Shown in pieces: positions 25,786 through 34,400 of a DNA stretch of 64,000 nt (position 1 is its first letter; each line of letters opens with the position of its first letter). Source of the DNA: Halobacillus dabanensis (GTDB lineage Bacteria > Bacillota > Bacilli > Bacillales > Halobacillaceae); NCBI RefSeq assembly GCF_900114165.1, contig NZ_FOSB01000014.1, forward strand, positions 1-64,000, in the 5' to 3' direction. Position numbers and translations under genes: made by a program. The notes under the pieces are model-generated. The model was not told the DNA's origin. It made no database searches and worked only from the letters and a program-made list of their open reading frames with translations.

Positions 25786-27495
25786 ATGATTGGTATTTTA
25801 CTGACGACGGTCTTATCTTTTCTATTATTTTTGACCTTGTCGATCATCGTATATGTAAAGAACACAATGAGAAGAAAGAAAATCATGAAAACAACAATAG
25901 GGATATTGATTTTTGGTATTATTCTGATGTTCTTTGTGGTTTATGCCTTTATGCCAACGATTACCGTCCCGAACATGTTAATTCTGAATATAATTGTTGC
26001 TGTACTTTTTATCCCTTTAGTGTACGGGGGAGCAAAAGTTCCGGTGCAATATCAGACGATGCACCGCTCGCTTTCGGGTGTGATTGTTCTCGGTGTCGCT
26101 ATTGCAGTAATAGGAGTTTTCATCTACAGCATTTTGGCGTTGCAAGATTCTTATGACAGCATTTCTAAGACAGAGGAAGAAGAAGCACGCCCTCTGAATG
26201 AGGACAATACACCGATTGCAGTTGCCCCAGAATCAGCAAGGAATAAAGTCCAAAAAGCGATGAGTGTCGTGCCGAACACTCAGTTTTATGATTTAGGGAA
26301 ATTACAGGCCCAGCAGGTGGATGGAGAAATCGTCTATGTTGCTCCTGTTGAATTTTCCAGTTTTTGGAGGTACCTAAGGGGAAAAGAAACGGAAGGGTAT
26401 TTCACGATTCCGGCGACCAACATCAATGCTCAACCAGAATTTATTGAAAGTAAAATGAGATATACGAATTCAAGCTTTTTCCATCACAATATTCAACGTG
26501 TCGTTTATGGAAAACATCCAGGTCATATCCAGAGCGGGGATGCGCAAATTGAAGTGGATGATGAAGGGAAACCCTGGTATGTGCAAACCATTTACAAACC
26601 GCTTCTCTTCTCAAACCGACCAGATATGGATGAAATCAAAGTCGCTATCGTCGATCCTGTTTCCGGTGCCATAGAAACTTATGACGCTGCAAAGGCTCCG
26701 GAATTCGTAGAAGGTGCTGTGAGTTCAGAGCTAGCCTCTATGGAAAATGAATATTTCGGAAAATATGTAAACGGATGGTTGAACTCAATTTTCGGTAAAA
26801 AAGACGTGAAGATTCCGAATGAAGCTGGGACCGAAAGTAGTGTCACACCAATTTTTAATGAAGACGGCGAGATGTTCTACTTTACCGATATGGCTTCACC
26901 GAAGGAAAATATTGATTCAGCTCTAGGGTATACGTTGGTTCATGCGAGAACTGGAGCGCTTACGTATTATAATGGCCAACAAAACCAGGGGATCATGGAT
27001 AGTAAAGGGGCGAATCAAATAGTAAACAAGCAATACCCTGAAAAAAATTGGACAGGGACAATGCCCGTTCTTTACAACGTGGATGGACACCCGACTTGGG
27101 TTGTCAATGTACTAGATCCTAATGGTTTATTTAAGCAGTATGCATATATCAAAGCGAATGATTCCGACTTTGCTGTCTTTGGAGACACGGCCAAACAGAC
27201 GCTGAATGCCTATCGTTTACAAATAGCCCAGGACCCGAGCGGTGTGGAAGGAAGTCAGGGAGTGGATTTAACAGAGAAATCTGGAACTGTTAACCGTGTC
27301 CTCGTTACTTCTACCGATTCCAGGCAATCCGTCCAGTTTTTATTGGAGGGGGAGACGACAATCTATACCGTCACTACAAGTAAGGCACCTCACGCAATAT
27401 TTCTACAAGAGGGAGATCGGATAGAGATCCAGGCCCGCATTCGTGACAATGGAACTGCCACTGTTGAAGAAATGCAAATAGAAGGAATCAATTAA
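25786..27495 (+). CDS. Uncharacterised membrane protein with large extracytoplasmic domain
   Basis: A 569-aa protein I cannot assign to a named family. Residues 1-125 hold four transmembrane helices (starting MIGILLTTVLSFLLFL). The remaining 440 residues are soluble, beta-rich and acidic, with repeated PepSY-like phrases in which a strand is followed by D/R-x-x-[ST]-G-A (VAIVDPVSGAIETYD near 286; YTLVHARTGALTYYN near 385) and a C-terminal small-barrel-like stretch (VNRVLVTSTDSRQ ... GDRIEIQARI). A strong GGAGGAGG-type site precedes the ATG. It stands alone, with no visible regulator. Confidence 0.75.
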   Translation: MIGILLTTVLSFLLFLTLSIIVYVKNTMRRKKIMKTTIGILIFGIILMFFVVYAFMPTITVPNMLILNIIVAVLFIPLVYGGAKVPVQYQTMHRSLSGVIVLGVAIAVIGVFIYSILALQDSYDSISKTEEEEARPLNEDNTPIAVAPESARNKVQKAMSVVPNTQFYDLGKLQAQQVDGEIVYVAPVEFSSFWRYLRGKETEGYFTIPATNINAQPEFIESKMRYTNSSFFHHNIQRVVYGKHPGHIQSGDAQIEVDDEGKPWYVQTIYKPLLFSNRPDMDEIKVAIVDPVSGAIETYDAAKAPEFVEGAVSSELASMENEYFGKYVNGWLNSIFGKKDVKIPNEAGTESSVTPIFNEDGEMFYFTDMASPKENIDSALGYTLVHARTGALTYYNGQQNQGIMDSKGANQIVNKQYPEKNWTGTMPVLYNVDGHPTWVVNVLDPNGLFKQYAYIKANDSDFAVFGDTAKQTLNAYRLQIAQDPSGVEGSQGVDLTEKSGTVNRVLVTSTDSRQSVQFLLEGETTIYTVTTSKAPHAIFLQEGDRIEIQARIRDNGTATVEEMQIEGIN

Positions 27496-27629
27496 AGGGT
27501 AGAAGGTGAACTTCGGGTAGTCACCACTAGAGCCAACCCACTGTGATCATAAGCATGCTGGGGGTAGGCAGAGCGTTTAAGCTTTTGTTGTGATAGAATA
27601 AAAGTGAATTTTGTTGGGAGGGATTTATT

Positions 27630-28013
27630 ATGGCTGAAAAGAATTTTGCAACAGCGATCAACTGTATGGATGGACGTGTACAGCTTCCAGTTATTCACTG
27701 GATGCAGGAACGTTATGGCACAGAGTACATTGATATGATTACAGAAGCAGGACCGACGAAATTTCTGTTAGAAGGATCAGAAGAACAGCTTAGATCTGTG
27801 AAAAAGAAAATTGATATTTCCGTAGATAAGCACGGATCTGGCGTGGTAGCTATTGTCGGTCACTATAACTGTGCAGGAAACCCGGTGGAACGAGAAGAAA
27901 AGGAAGGCCAAATCAAACAGTCTGTGGAACTTTTGAAATCCTGGGGCTTCCATGTTGATGTGGTTGGTTTATATGTGAACGACCAATGGGAAGTGGAAGT
28001 TGTGACAGGATAA
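27630..28013 (+). CDS. Carbonic-anhydrase-like protein (Pro_CA_2 type)
   Basis: A 127-aa protein with the zinc-site pattern of beta-class carbonic anhydrases in compact form: NCMDGR near residue 12 (Cys, Asp, Arg) and GHYNCAGN near residue 76 (His, Cys). It lacks the length of a true beta-carbonic anhydrase, and the family is usually called 'putative carbonic anhydrase'. It is cytoplasmic, with GGGAGG upstream of the ATG. The small gene at 28074 follows in the same direction. CO2 hydration activity is not demonstrated by the sequence. Confidence 0.8.
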   Translation: MAEKNFATAINCMDGRVQLPVIHWMQERYGTEYIDMITEAGPTKFLLEGSEEQLRSVKKKIDISVDKHGSGVVAIVGHYNCAGNPVEREEKEGQIKQSVELLKSWGFHVDVVGLYVNDQWEVEVVTG

Positions 28014-28073
28014 AGGATTTTCCTTTCTTTTAGCGAATCATTCTTTATAGAAGATTCGTAAAGGGGTGGCGGT

Positions 28074-28292
28074 ATGGAACAAGCAAGTTGGTTCGATTTC
28101 GTGGAAAAGGAACGGGATCCCGTTTACGTGGAATTAGAAAAATTGACAGAGAAGAACTGTCCAATCAAAATTGCTTCCTATACCGTCACGCTTAACTCTT
28201 TTAACTTGATTGAAATTGAAGGGGACGGTGTTCATGACTGTGTCAGTGACATCGATGCCTGTTACGCATACTTTTGTAAATGGAATAAATGA
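28074..28292 (+). CDS. Small uncharacterised acidic protein
   Basis: A 72-aa protein with an AAGGGGTGG ribosome binding site, 60 nt after the carbonic-anhydrase-like gene and followed at once by a terminator. Visible features are an N-terminal amphipathic helix, a central beta-strand pair (IKIASYTVTLNSFNLIEIEG) and a Cys-containing C-terminus (VHDCVSDIDACYAYFCK). No family was recognised, but codon use, ribosome binding site and terminator support a real gene. Confidence 0.65.
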   Translation: MEQASWFDFVEKERDPVYVELEKLTEKNCPIKIASYTVTLNSFNLIEIEGDGVHDCVSDIDACYAYFCKWNK

Positions 28293-28298
28293 TAAAAA

Positions 28299-28332
28299 GG
28301 CTCAGAGCTACCTACAGCGCTGAGTCTTTTTT
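28299..28332 (+). terminator. Terminator after the 72-aa gene
   Basis: GGCTCAG pairs with CTGAGTC, with AGC/GCG extending the stem, and seven T follow. Confidence 0.85.
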
Positions 28333-28377
28333 TCCGCCCACATCCACCTCTACCTTTATCCGAAGTACTTTTTGAGT

Positions 28378-28535
28378 GGCACTCTCTTGGCGGGAGGGGG
28401 TTGAATCTCCTGCGGGATTGGATGGGCACGTAAGACTCCGTAGAGCTTTAGCTGTTTTGCCGCAAGCACCTAGAAGAGTGGCTGGTTCCCTGCAGCCCTA
28501 AATCTATTAATGCCTCGGGATCGAGTATTTTATTA
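28378..28535. repeat. Intergenic repeat family, copy 5
   Basis: Contains GAATCTCCTGCGGGATTGGA, AGACTCCGTAGAGC and CCCTGCAGCCCTAAATCTAT, and ends GCCTCGGGATCGAGTATTTT, matching the right terminus of copy 4. The left end is not clear. It fills the gap before the next gene. Confidence 0.6.
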
Positions 28536-28630
28536 TCATGCTATTCAGCTGAGGGGAGTTTGTGTGGTGGAGGGGTTTTTATATACAATGAAAGTGCATG
28601 AATAAATAATTGATGAAAAGGTGTTTACCT

Positions 28631-29755
28631 ATGAAAAAATATATCGTCGTAGGTGGTGGAGTTCTCGGAGCCTCTACTGCCTACCATTTGTCTAAAGAAG
28701 GTGTGGATGTGAAAATCATTGACCGGAAAGATGACGGTCAAGCGACGGAAGCAGCTGCCGGAATTGTATGCCCATGGTTAGCGCAAAGGCGTAATAAGCG
28801 CTGGTACCGGCTTGTAAAAGGAGGGGCACGATACTATCCTGAATTGATCCGCCAACTAGAAGAAGCGGGAGAGCATGAAACAGGATATCGCCGCGTCGGA
28901 GCGATCAGTTTACAAAGGGATGAAGAGAAACTGGAAAAAACGATGGAACGAGCAAAGAAGCGTCGGGAAGATGGAGCCCCTGAAATTGGTGAATTAACGA
29001 GGCTTTCATCAGAAGAAGCGAAAAAGCTTTTTCCACCACTTGCTGATGGATATGAAGCGATTCATGTGAGTGGGGCGGCCCGTGTAAATGGTAGAGAATT
29101 AAGAGATGCATTACTCCGTGTCGCTGAAAAAAATGGTGTGGAACGGATTCATGGCGATGCTTCTCTAACTTTTGAAGAAAATAAAGTGACAGGAGTAGAA
29201 GTAGATGGTATACACTATACAGCAGATGAAGTAATCGTTACTGCGGGGGCATGGGCAAAGCCGTTTTTGAAGCCATTGGGTATCCATTTTCTTGTTCATC
29301 CACAAAAAGCACAAATCGTCCATTTAGATATGGAACGGACAGAGACGAAGGACTGGCCGGTTATAATGCCACCGAACAACCAATATATGCTTTCTTTTGG
29401 CGGTGGACGTGTTGTCATAGGAGCTACTCATGAAACCGATGCTGGTTTTGATGGGCGTTCCACTGTTGGTGGTCTTCATTATGTTTTTGATAATGCTTTG
29501 GAAGTTGCGCCAGGGTTGTATGACAGTACCTTCGCGGAAACGCGTGTCGGTTTCAGACCTTTTACACCAGGATCCCTCCCGGTTTTCGGGGGGATACCTG
29601 AATGGAGCAATCTTTATGTGGCAAATGGCTTGGGCGCATCAGGGCTTACTTCCGGGCCGTTTTTGGGGCTGGAACTTGCCCGTCTAGTGCTTGGTAAAAA
29701 AACAGAACTTGATCCTGCTGATTATGATGTAGCGGAAGCGCTGGGATCAGAGTGA
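28631..29755 (+). CDS. FAD-dependent amino-acid oxidase/dehydrogenase-family protein
   Basis: A 374-aa flavoprotein of the DAO family (glycine oxidase, D-amino-acid dehydrogenase and related enzymes). The FAD-binding VVGGGVLGASTAYHL is at residue 5, with a GMT-type GIVCPW loop near 45 and the C-terminal GFRPFTPGSLPVFGG and NGLGASGLTSGPFLG, which close the FAD site. The start at 28631 gives MKKYIVVGGG and has AAAAGGTG upstream. No neighbour reveals the substrate; a D-amino acid or secondary amine is likely from the family. Confidence 0.85.
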   Translation: MKKYIVVGGGVLGASTAYHLSKEGVDVKIIDRKDDGQATEAAAGIVCPWLAQRRNKRWYRLVKGGARYYPELIRQLEEAGEHETGYRRVGAISLQRDEEKLEKTMERAKKRREDGAPEIGELTRLSSEEAKKLFPPLADGYEAIHVSGAARVNGRELRDALLRVAEKNGVERIHGDASLTFEENKVTGVEVDGIHYTADEVIVTAGAWAKPFLKPLGIHFLVHPQKAQIVHLDMERTETKDWPVIMPPNNQYMLSFGGGRVVIGATHETDAGFDGRSTVGGLHYVFDNALEVAPGLYDSTFAETRVGFRPFTPGSLPVFGGIPEWSNLYVANGLGASGLTSGPFLGLELARLVLGKKTELDPADYDVAEALGSE

Positions 29756-29796
29756 AATACTAAAAGAGACTGACTCAAAACCTTTTTAAAATAAAT

Positions 29797-29842
29797 AAAA
29801 CGCATGAAATCTGATTTGAAAATCTTGATTTCATGCGTTTTT
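29797..29842. terminator. Bidirectional terminator
   Basis: AAAACGCATGAAATC pairs with GATTTCATGCGTTTT, with A runs to the left and T runs to the right. It lies between two convergent genes and can serve both. Confidence 0.85.
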
Positions 29843-29882
29843 ATTGCTAATTGGCTATTTCCACTTATGTCCCTGCGTCTAT

Positions 29883-30299
29883 TTATTTTTCTGGATAATC
29901 ACAATATTCGATGATGGTCCCTTCCGTATCTGCAGGATTCAAGTAAATAAGACGACGGCCGTGCTTGTTAGTCCGTAAAGACCATTCAAGTGTACGAATA
30001 CCATGTGCCTCCAGTTCTTCTAAAGCTTCATCGAGGTTCCCGACATCATAAGCGATATGATGAACGCCTTTTCCTTTTTGTTTGATGAAACGGGCAATAG
30101 GGGAAGTGGTATTGTTTGTCGGCATTAATAATTCTGTACGGTCTCCTTGTATATCAATGATGGCGATTTCGCTTTCGACGCCTTTTGCCTCACTTCTATA
30201 ACGATCGATCAAAACTCCACCGAGTACGTTGGTATAAAAAGTGATGCTATCCTCGAGGTTGCGAACAGCAACGCCTATATGGTCTAACTTCTTTTCCAC
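29883..30299 (-). CDS. VOC-family protein, probable methylmalonyl-CoA epimerase
   Basis: A 138-aa vicinal-oxygen-chelate protein with two beta-alpha-beta modules. LDHIGVAVRNLEDSITFY opens the first, with the metal ligand His7, and GVHHIAYDVGNLDEAL the second, with His near 81; TIIEYCDY near the end supplies the Glu. This matches methylmalonyl-CoA epimerase (interconverting the R and S forms in propionate metabolism) better than glyoxalase I. The start codon is GTG with AGAGGAG upstream. No mutase or carboxylase gene is nearby, so the assignment rests on sequence alone. Confidence 0.78.
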   Translation of the reverse strand: MEKKLDHIGVAVRNLEDSITFYTNVLGGVLIDRYRSEAKGVESEIAIIDIQGDRTELLMPTNNTTSPIARFIKQKGKGVHHIAYDVGNLDEALEELEAHGIRTLEWSLRTNKHGRRLIYLNPADTEGTIIEYCDYPEK

Positions 30300-30461
30300 T
30301 TGTCATTCTCCTCTGTTACAAAGTTGGCATCATTTTAACATACATGAAGCCTAAGCCTCTCATCAGGTGCCCTGGGTATCCGCCTCTTTTCGCAAAAATC
30401 TATCAAAAAGTACAAGCTGATTTTCCCTCTACTACATAAAGTGGAGCAGGAGGTGAACTTT

Positions 30462-30692
30462 ATGCCTGCCTGGATCAGCAATAGTTTCAAAGTCCTTTCT
30501 TCTATAGTCATGAATGTTGTTACAATGCTAGCATTGCTTATTGCTGTCATCTACACTTTAGCCACAGGGTTTTCGTTGATGAAAGGGGGACTAGTTCTCG
30601 GTCTTTTGGCTGTATGGCTTTTGTCCTTCATTTGTATCGCCCGCAAGGTTTACAGTTATTTGTTCGGTGTATGGAAAGATGACGATGAATAA
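30462..30692 (+). CDS. Small two-helix membrane protein
   Basis: A 76-aa protein with two hydrophobic helices (VVTMLALLIAVIYTLATGF and GLVLGLLAVWLLSFICIA) and an acidic C-terminus (WKDDDE). AGGAGGTG lies at ideal distance from the ATG at 30462, which is why the seven extra upstream codons are left out. No family recognised. It is followed by a long perfect hairpin. Confidence 0.65.
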   Translation: MPAWISNSFKVLSSIVMNVVTMLALLIAVIYTLATGFSLMKGGLVLGLLAVWLLSFICIARKVYSYLFGVWKDDDE

Positions 30693-30731
30693 CTGGAAAA
30701 AAGGGGCATAGACAAAACTCTATCTGAACGA

Positions 30732-30778
30732 AATAACGCGGGAAATCAGCATATAAAACCCTGATTTCCCGCGTTATT
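30732..30778. terminator. Long perfect hairpin between convergent genes
   Basis: An 18-bp perfect inverted repeat (AATAACGCGGGAAATCAG and its complement) with an 11-nt loop. It has little T run on either side, but its place between two converging genes suggests a bidirectional terminator. Confidence 0.7.
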
Positions 30779-30835
30779 AATTCGTATTTGGAAGGACTGG
30801 CAGTAAAGTTATACTTGAATCCCAGCTTCTTCTTC

Positions 30836-31495
30836 TTAATTTAATTGTTTGATGACCTCTTTCGCGACAGCTTCTGTGGATTGTGGGTTTTGCCCCGTAA
30901 TCAAGTTGCCGTCTATTTCATAATACTCGGACCAGTTTGGACCACTTACAAAGGTTGCGCCAAGTTCGTGAAGCTTACTTTCGAGTAAGAAAGGCATGTG
31001 GGAATCGAGTGTCGTCTCCACTTCTTCTGCGTCGGTAAATGCATTGACACGCTTTCCTTTGACGAGCGGTTCGCCATTCGAGAGTGTAGCACCAACAAGC
31101 CCAGCTGGTCCGTGGCAGACAGCGGCAACGATTTTATCCGCTTCATAAAAGTTTCGAAGCAGCTTTTGTAACTTTTCATTATCCGGAAAATCAAACATCG
31201 TTCCGTGACCACCTGGTAAGAAAATAGCATCATAATCTTCAGCTTCCACATCCGCAATCGGTGTCGTATTTTCTAAATATGGTTTGGTGTCGAGGATTTC
31301 TTGTGGTTCGTCTTCGCTTACACTACCGGGATCAACAGGTGCCCGTCCACCCTGAGGACTTGCAACGGTTACCTCATATCCATGTTTGTTGAATTCGTTA
31401 TAAGCCTCCCCGAATTCGGATAACCAAATTCCAGTTGGCAACTCATCTTTAATTTTTTCGTGGTTCGTGACCACCATCAATACTTTTTTAGCCAT
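30836..31495 (-). CDS. DJ-1/PfpI-family protein (Hsp31-like type 1 glutamine amidotransferase fold)
   Basis: A 219-aa protein of the DJ-1/PfpI superfamily. The nucleophile elbow AAVCHGPAGL near residue 127 gives Cys-His, and the acidic partner is probably Glu in LSEFGEAYNEF near residue 25; the GGHGTMFDF phrase near 97 is typical of Hsp31-like members. Such proteins act as chaperones, glyoxalase III or deglycases. The ATG at 31495 (MAKKVLMVVTN) is chosen for the GAGGAGG site. It is divergent from the czrA-like gene, with about 200 nt between them, but the operator seen there lies nearer czrA. Confidence 0.87.
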   Translation of the reverse strand: MAKKVLMVVTNHEKIKDELPTGIWLSEFGEAYNEFNKHGYEVTVASPQGGRAPVDPGSVSEDEPQEILDTKPYLENTTPIADVEAEDYDAIFLPGGHGTMFDFPDNEKLQKLLRNFYEADKIVAAVCHGPAGLVGATLSNGEPLVKGKRVNAFTDAEEVETTLDSHMPFLLESKLHELGATFVSGPNWSEYYEIDGNLITGQNPQSTEAVAKEVIKQLN

Positions 31496-31621
31496 AATCT
31501 TATTCCTCCTCTGATAGTGAATGAATGCCATTTTAATATGTGAATCTTAAGAGTGACAACAAATCTGTTTTGATATAAATTTTTCCCGCTTTGAAATGAA
31601 TGAAACATAGGTGATGTTTCG

Positions 31622-31679
31622 TTGACAAAAAAGGTGTAAGAGCATACGATAAATGTATATATGAATATATGCGCATATA
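31622..31679 (+). promoter_or_regulatory. Promoter and CzrA-type operator of czrA-cadA
   Basis: TTGACA (31622) and TACGAT (31645) with a 17-nt spacer form a strong sigma-A promoter. From 31658 to 31679 lies an imperfect dyad with TATATG and CATATA ends, of the 12-2-12 type bound by CzrA/SmtB repressors, covering the expected transcription start. Confidence 0.8.
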
Positions 31680-31696
31680 AGAAAGGTGTCGATATC

Positions 31697-32038
31697 GTGA
31701 GCAAAGAAAACAATAATAAAAAAGAAGAAATTGATCGCACAGAGGTAGAAGAGCTTGATGAAGAGACGTTATTCGTCGTCTCCCAAACATTCAAAGCATT
31801 ATCCGATCCTACGCGTATCAGGATTTTACACTTACTATGTGAACAAGAAATGTCTGTGAACCAAATTGCCGATACATTGGAATTGCGCCAATCGACCGTT
31901 TCGCACCAATTAAGGTTTCTGAAGAATCTACGCTTGGTCAAATATCGGAGGGCAGGTACAACATTATTTTATTCCCACGATGATGAGCACGTCATCGATC
32001 TTTTGCAACAAACAATCAAGCACGCTCTTCACCATTAA
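31697..32038 (+). CDS. czrA: CzrA-like ArsR-family Zn/Cd/Co-sensing repressor
   Basis: A 113-aa winged-helix repressor. The body has [14 protein letters not shown] and a recognition helix in [15 protein letters not shown]. The C-terminal helix carries [20 protein letters not shown], which reproduces the alpha-5 metal site D-x-H...H-x2-H of CzrA that senses Zn(II)/Co(II). No N-terminal Cys of the CadC type is seen. The GTG at 31697 has AAAGGTG upstream; the ATG at 31661 lies inside the operator and was rejected. It is followed after 14 nt by the P-type ATPase it presumably represses. Confidence 0.88.
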   Translation: MSKENNNKKEEIDRTEVEELDEETLFVVSQTFKALSDPTRIRILHLLCEQEMSVNQIADTLELRQSTVSHQLRFLKNLRLVKYRRAGTTLFYSHDDEHVIDLLQQTIKHALHH

Positions 32039-32052
32039 AGGGGAGAAAAAGA

Positions 32053-34131
32053 ATGAAAGAATATAAACTGCAGGGCTTATCCTGTGCCAACTGCGCTCAA
32101 GAAATCGAAGAAGAAATTAAGAAGCTGCACCACGGGGAAGGGTCTCAGGTCAAATTCTCATCAAGTAAGTTAGTACTGGATGATGAGGTGGATTTAAAAA
32201 AGGTACGCCAGATATTGAAAACGGATGGAGCGATGCTTGTAGAGGAAGAATCGGAAGGCGAACAGGAGCATGCCCATACACATGGTTCGAATATGAAGCA
32301 ACTCGTCATTATCTCATCATTGATTTTCGGGGCTACCTTTCTGCTGCAACATATTGTGCCACCATTTGTATTGATAATGATGTATTTATCCGCTATTGCC
32401 ATTAGTGGTTATCAGACGTTTTGGAAAGGTTTAAAAAACTTGATTCGCCTGAAATTCAATATTGATACGCTCATGACCATCGCTTTGATTGGTGCAGTAG
32501 CGATTGGGGAGTGGAAAGAAGCAACCCTTGTAGCGATATTGTTCGGTTTGAATGAATATTTAGAAGGGCTTGGGATGGAAAAGGCCCGCCGTTCCATGGA
32601 AAAGTTGCTGAAAGTAGCTCCAAAACAGGCGACAAGAGTGTTGCCTGACGGGGACGAAGAGGTTGTCGGTATTGAAGATTTACAAACAGGAGACACCGTC
32701 CTTGTCAAAGCTGGAGAAAAAATCCCTTCTGATGGTCGCATCGTTTCTGGTTATAGTTCAGTAAACGAAGCTGCTATCACCGGCGAATCATTGCCTGTCG
32801 ATAAACGCCCCGGAGAAGATTTGTACGGGGGAAGTATTAATAACGAGGGCCTATTGAAAGTAAAAATCACAAAAGTTTACAGCGATTCTTCCCTTGCGAA
32901 AATTCTCCGTCTTGTAGAAGAAGCACAAGACAGAAAGACTCCTACAGAATTATTCATTAATCGCTTTGCCAAGTACTATACACCCTTGATTATGGTGGTT
33001 GCAGGGCTAGTAATGATCCTGCCTCCACTAATCTTTTCCACTCCATGGGGAGCATCCTTTTATCAAGGGCTTGCCGTACTCATAGTCGGGTGTCCATGCG
33101 CCCTAATTTTGTCATCCCCAATTGCGATTCTTTCTGGTATTACGAAAAATGCCCGCAATGGAATTTTAGTAAAAGGTGGGGTCTTCCTCGAACAACTTGG
33201 TAAAGTGGAGAGCATAGCCTTTGATAAAACAGGAACCCTCACGAAAGGAGAACCTGAAGTCCAGGCAGTACGGACATATGAGGAAGAGCGCTTTTACACC
33301 ATTGCTCGTTCGATTGAAAAAAATTCATCCCACCCGATAGCAGCAGCGATTTTAAAAGAGCCGCGCGTGCAAGAAGCACCAATTGCAGAACCATCCTCTG
33401 TTGATACAATTCCTGGAAAAGGTGTGGAAGCGGTGGTGGAAGGCCAGACCTACTATGTGGGTAGTGAGCAAACGTTATTCCACCTGGAAATAACTGATTC
33501 TGTAAAGGAAGATATCCAAGAGCTGAAGCGCCAGGGATATACGCTTGTCATTGTATCCGATGAAAAGGCTGTACTCGGTGTGTTCGGAGTTGCAGATGAA
33601 GTGAGGGAAGAGAGTCGATCTTTAATGGCTCGTCTTCATTCTCTCGGAATCAAGCATACCATCATGCTGACAGGTGATCATGAAAAGACAGCAGAGAAAG
33701 TCGCAAGGGAAATTGGCGTGACAGATGTCCACGCACAACTCCTTCCTCATCAGAAGGTGGATAAGGTGAATGAACTGAAACAATCATCACGGCTGGCTAT
33801 GATTGGTGACGGAATTAACGACGCACCAGCACTTGCTATGGCGGATTTGGGAATTGCGATGGGAAAAGGGACGGATAGCGCAATTGAAACGGCTGATATC
33901 GTTCTCATGCAAGATCACCTTGGGAAACTTCCAAATGCGTTCAAAATTGCAAAACGGGTCAATGCAATCGTGAAATGGAACATCTCGATTGCATTAGGAT
34001 TGAAAGCAATCGCATTATTGCTCACTATTCCAGGTTTGCTAACCCTCTGGTTCGCCATACTTGCAGATATGGGAGCGACGATCTTCGTTACCTTGATCAG
34101 CCTGACTGTTTTGCTTATGAAAGACGAGTGA
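32053..34131 (+). CDS. cadA: Heavy-metal P-type ATPase (Zn/Cd/Pb efflux, CadA type)
   Basis: A 692-aa P1B-type ATPase exporting divalent soft metals. The N-terminus has a heavy-metal-associated domain with GLSCANC (CxxC) and a short His-rich run (EHAHTH). Further on are TGES in the actuator domain, the membrane CPC in VGCPCALILSS, the phosphorylation motif DKTGTLT, the SSHP nucleotide-site motif and MIGDGINDAPALAMAD. The last-helix ADMGAT is typical of the Zn/Cd/Pb subgroup rather than the Cu subgroup. It is the second gene of the czrA operon and ends before a 16-bp terminator. Confidence 0.93.
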   Translation: MKEYKLQGLSCANCAQEIEEEIKKLHHGEGSQVKFSSSKLVLDDEVDLKKVRQILKTDGAMLVEEESEGEQEHAHTHGSNMKQLVIISSLIFGATFLLQHIVPPFVLIMMYLSAIAISGYQTFWKGLKNLIRLKFNIDTLMTIALIGAVAIGEWKEATLVAILFGLNEYLEGLGMEKARRSMEKLLKVAPKQATRVLPDGDEEVVGIEDLQTGDTVLVKAGEKIPSDGRIVSGYSSVNEAAITGESLPVDKRPGEDLYGGSINNEGLLKVKITKVYSDSSLAKILRLVEEAQDRKTPTELFINRFAKYYTPLIMVVAGLVMILPPLIFSTPWGASFYQGLAVLIVGCPCALILSSPIAILSGITKNARNGILVKGGVFLEQLGKVESIAFDKTGTLTKGEPEVQAVRTYEEERFYTIARSIEKNSSHPIAAAILKEPRVQEAPIAEPSSVDTIPGKGVEAVVEGQTYYVGSEQTLFHLEITDSVKEDIQELKRQGYTLVIVSDEKAVLGVFGVADEVREESRSLMARLHSLGIKHTIMLTGDHEKTAEKVAREIGVTDVHAQLLPHQKVDKVNELKQSSRLAMIGDGINDAPALAMADLGIAMGKGTDSAIETADIVLMQDHLGKLPNAFKIAKRVNAIVKWNISIALGLKAIALLLTIPGLLTLWFAILADMGATIFVTLISLTVLLMKDE

Positions 34132-34144
34132 ATGGAATTATTTA

Positions 34145-34190
34145 CCACACCAGGTCATCCAAAATATGGATGACCTGGTGTGGTTTTATT
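34145..34190 (+). terminator. Terminator of czrA-cadA (CCACACCAGGTCA hairpin)
   Basis: A 16-bp perfect stem, CCACACCAGGTCATCC pairing with its complement around a 7-nt loop, followed by TTTTATTT. It shares its core with the cydDC terminator. The following 200 nt to 34400 hold nothing I recognise. Confidence 0.92.
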
Positions 34191-34400
34191 TGGAAAATAT
34201 CATGGTATATAGCCTAGTTTTTCTTATATATATAGTTTTGTGTTTATGAGCTGTGTTTGAGCGGGTAAAACTCAAAAGATTATACTAATTGATTTCGGTA
34301 AAAAGTGGCTCTGCTTCCGTAAAAACAAATAGCGGTGAGTACATACTTTTACTGAGAAAAGACGACGCTAAAATATATATTTATAGTGAGGAAAATAGCT

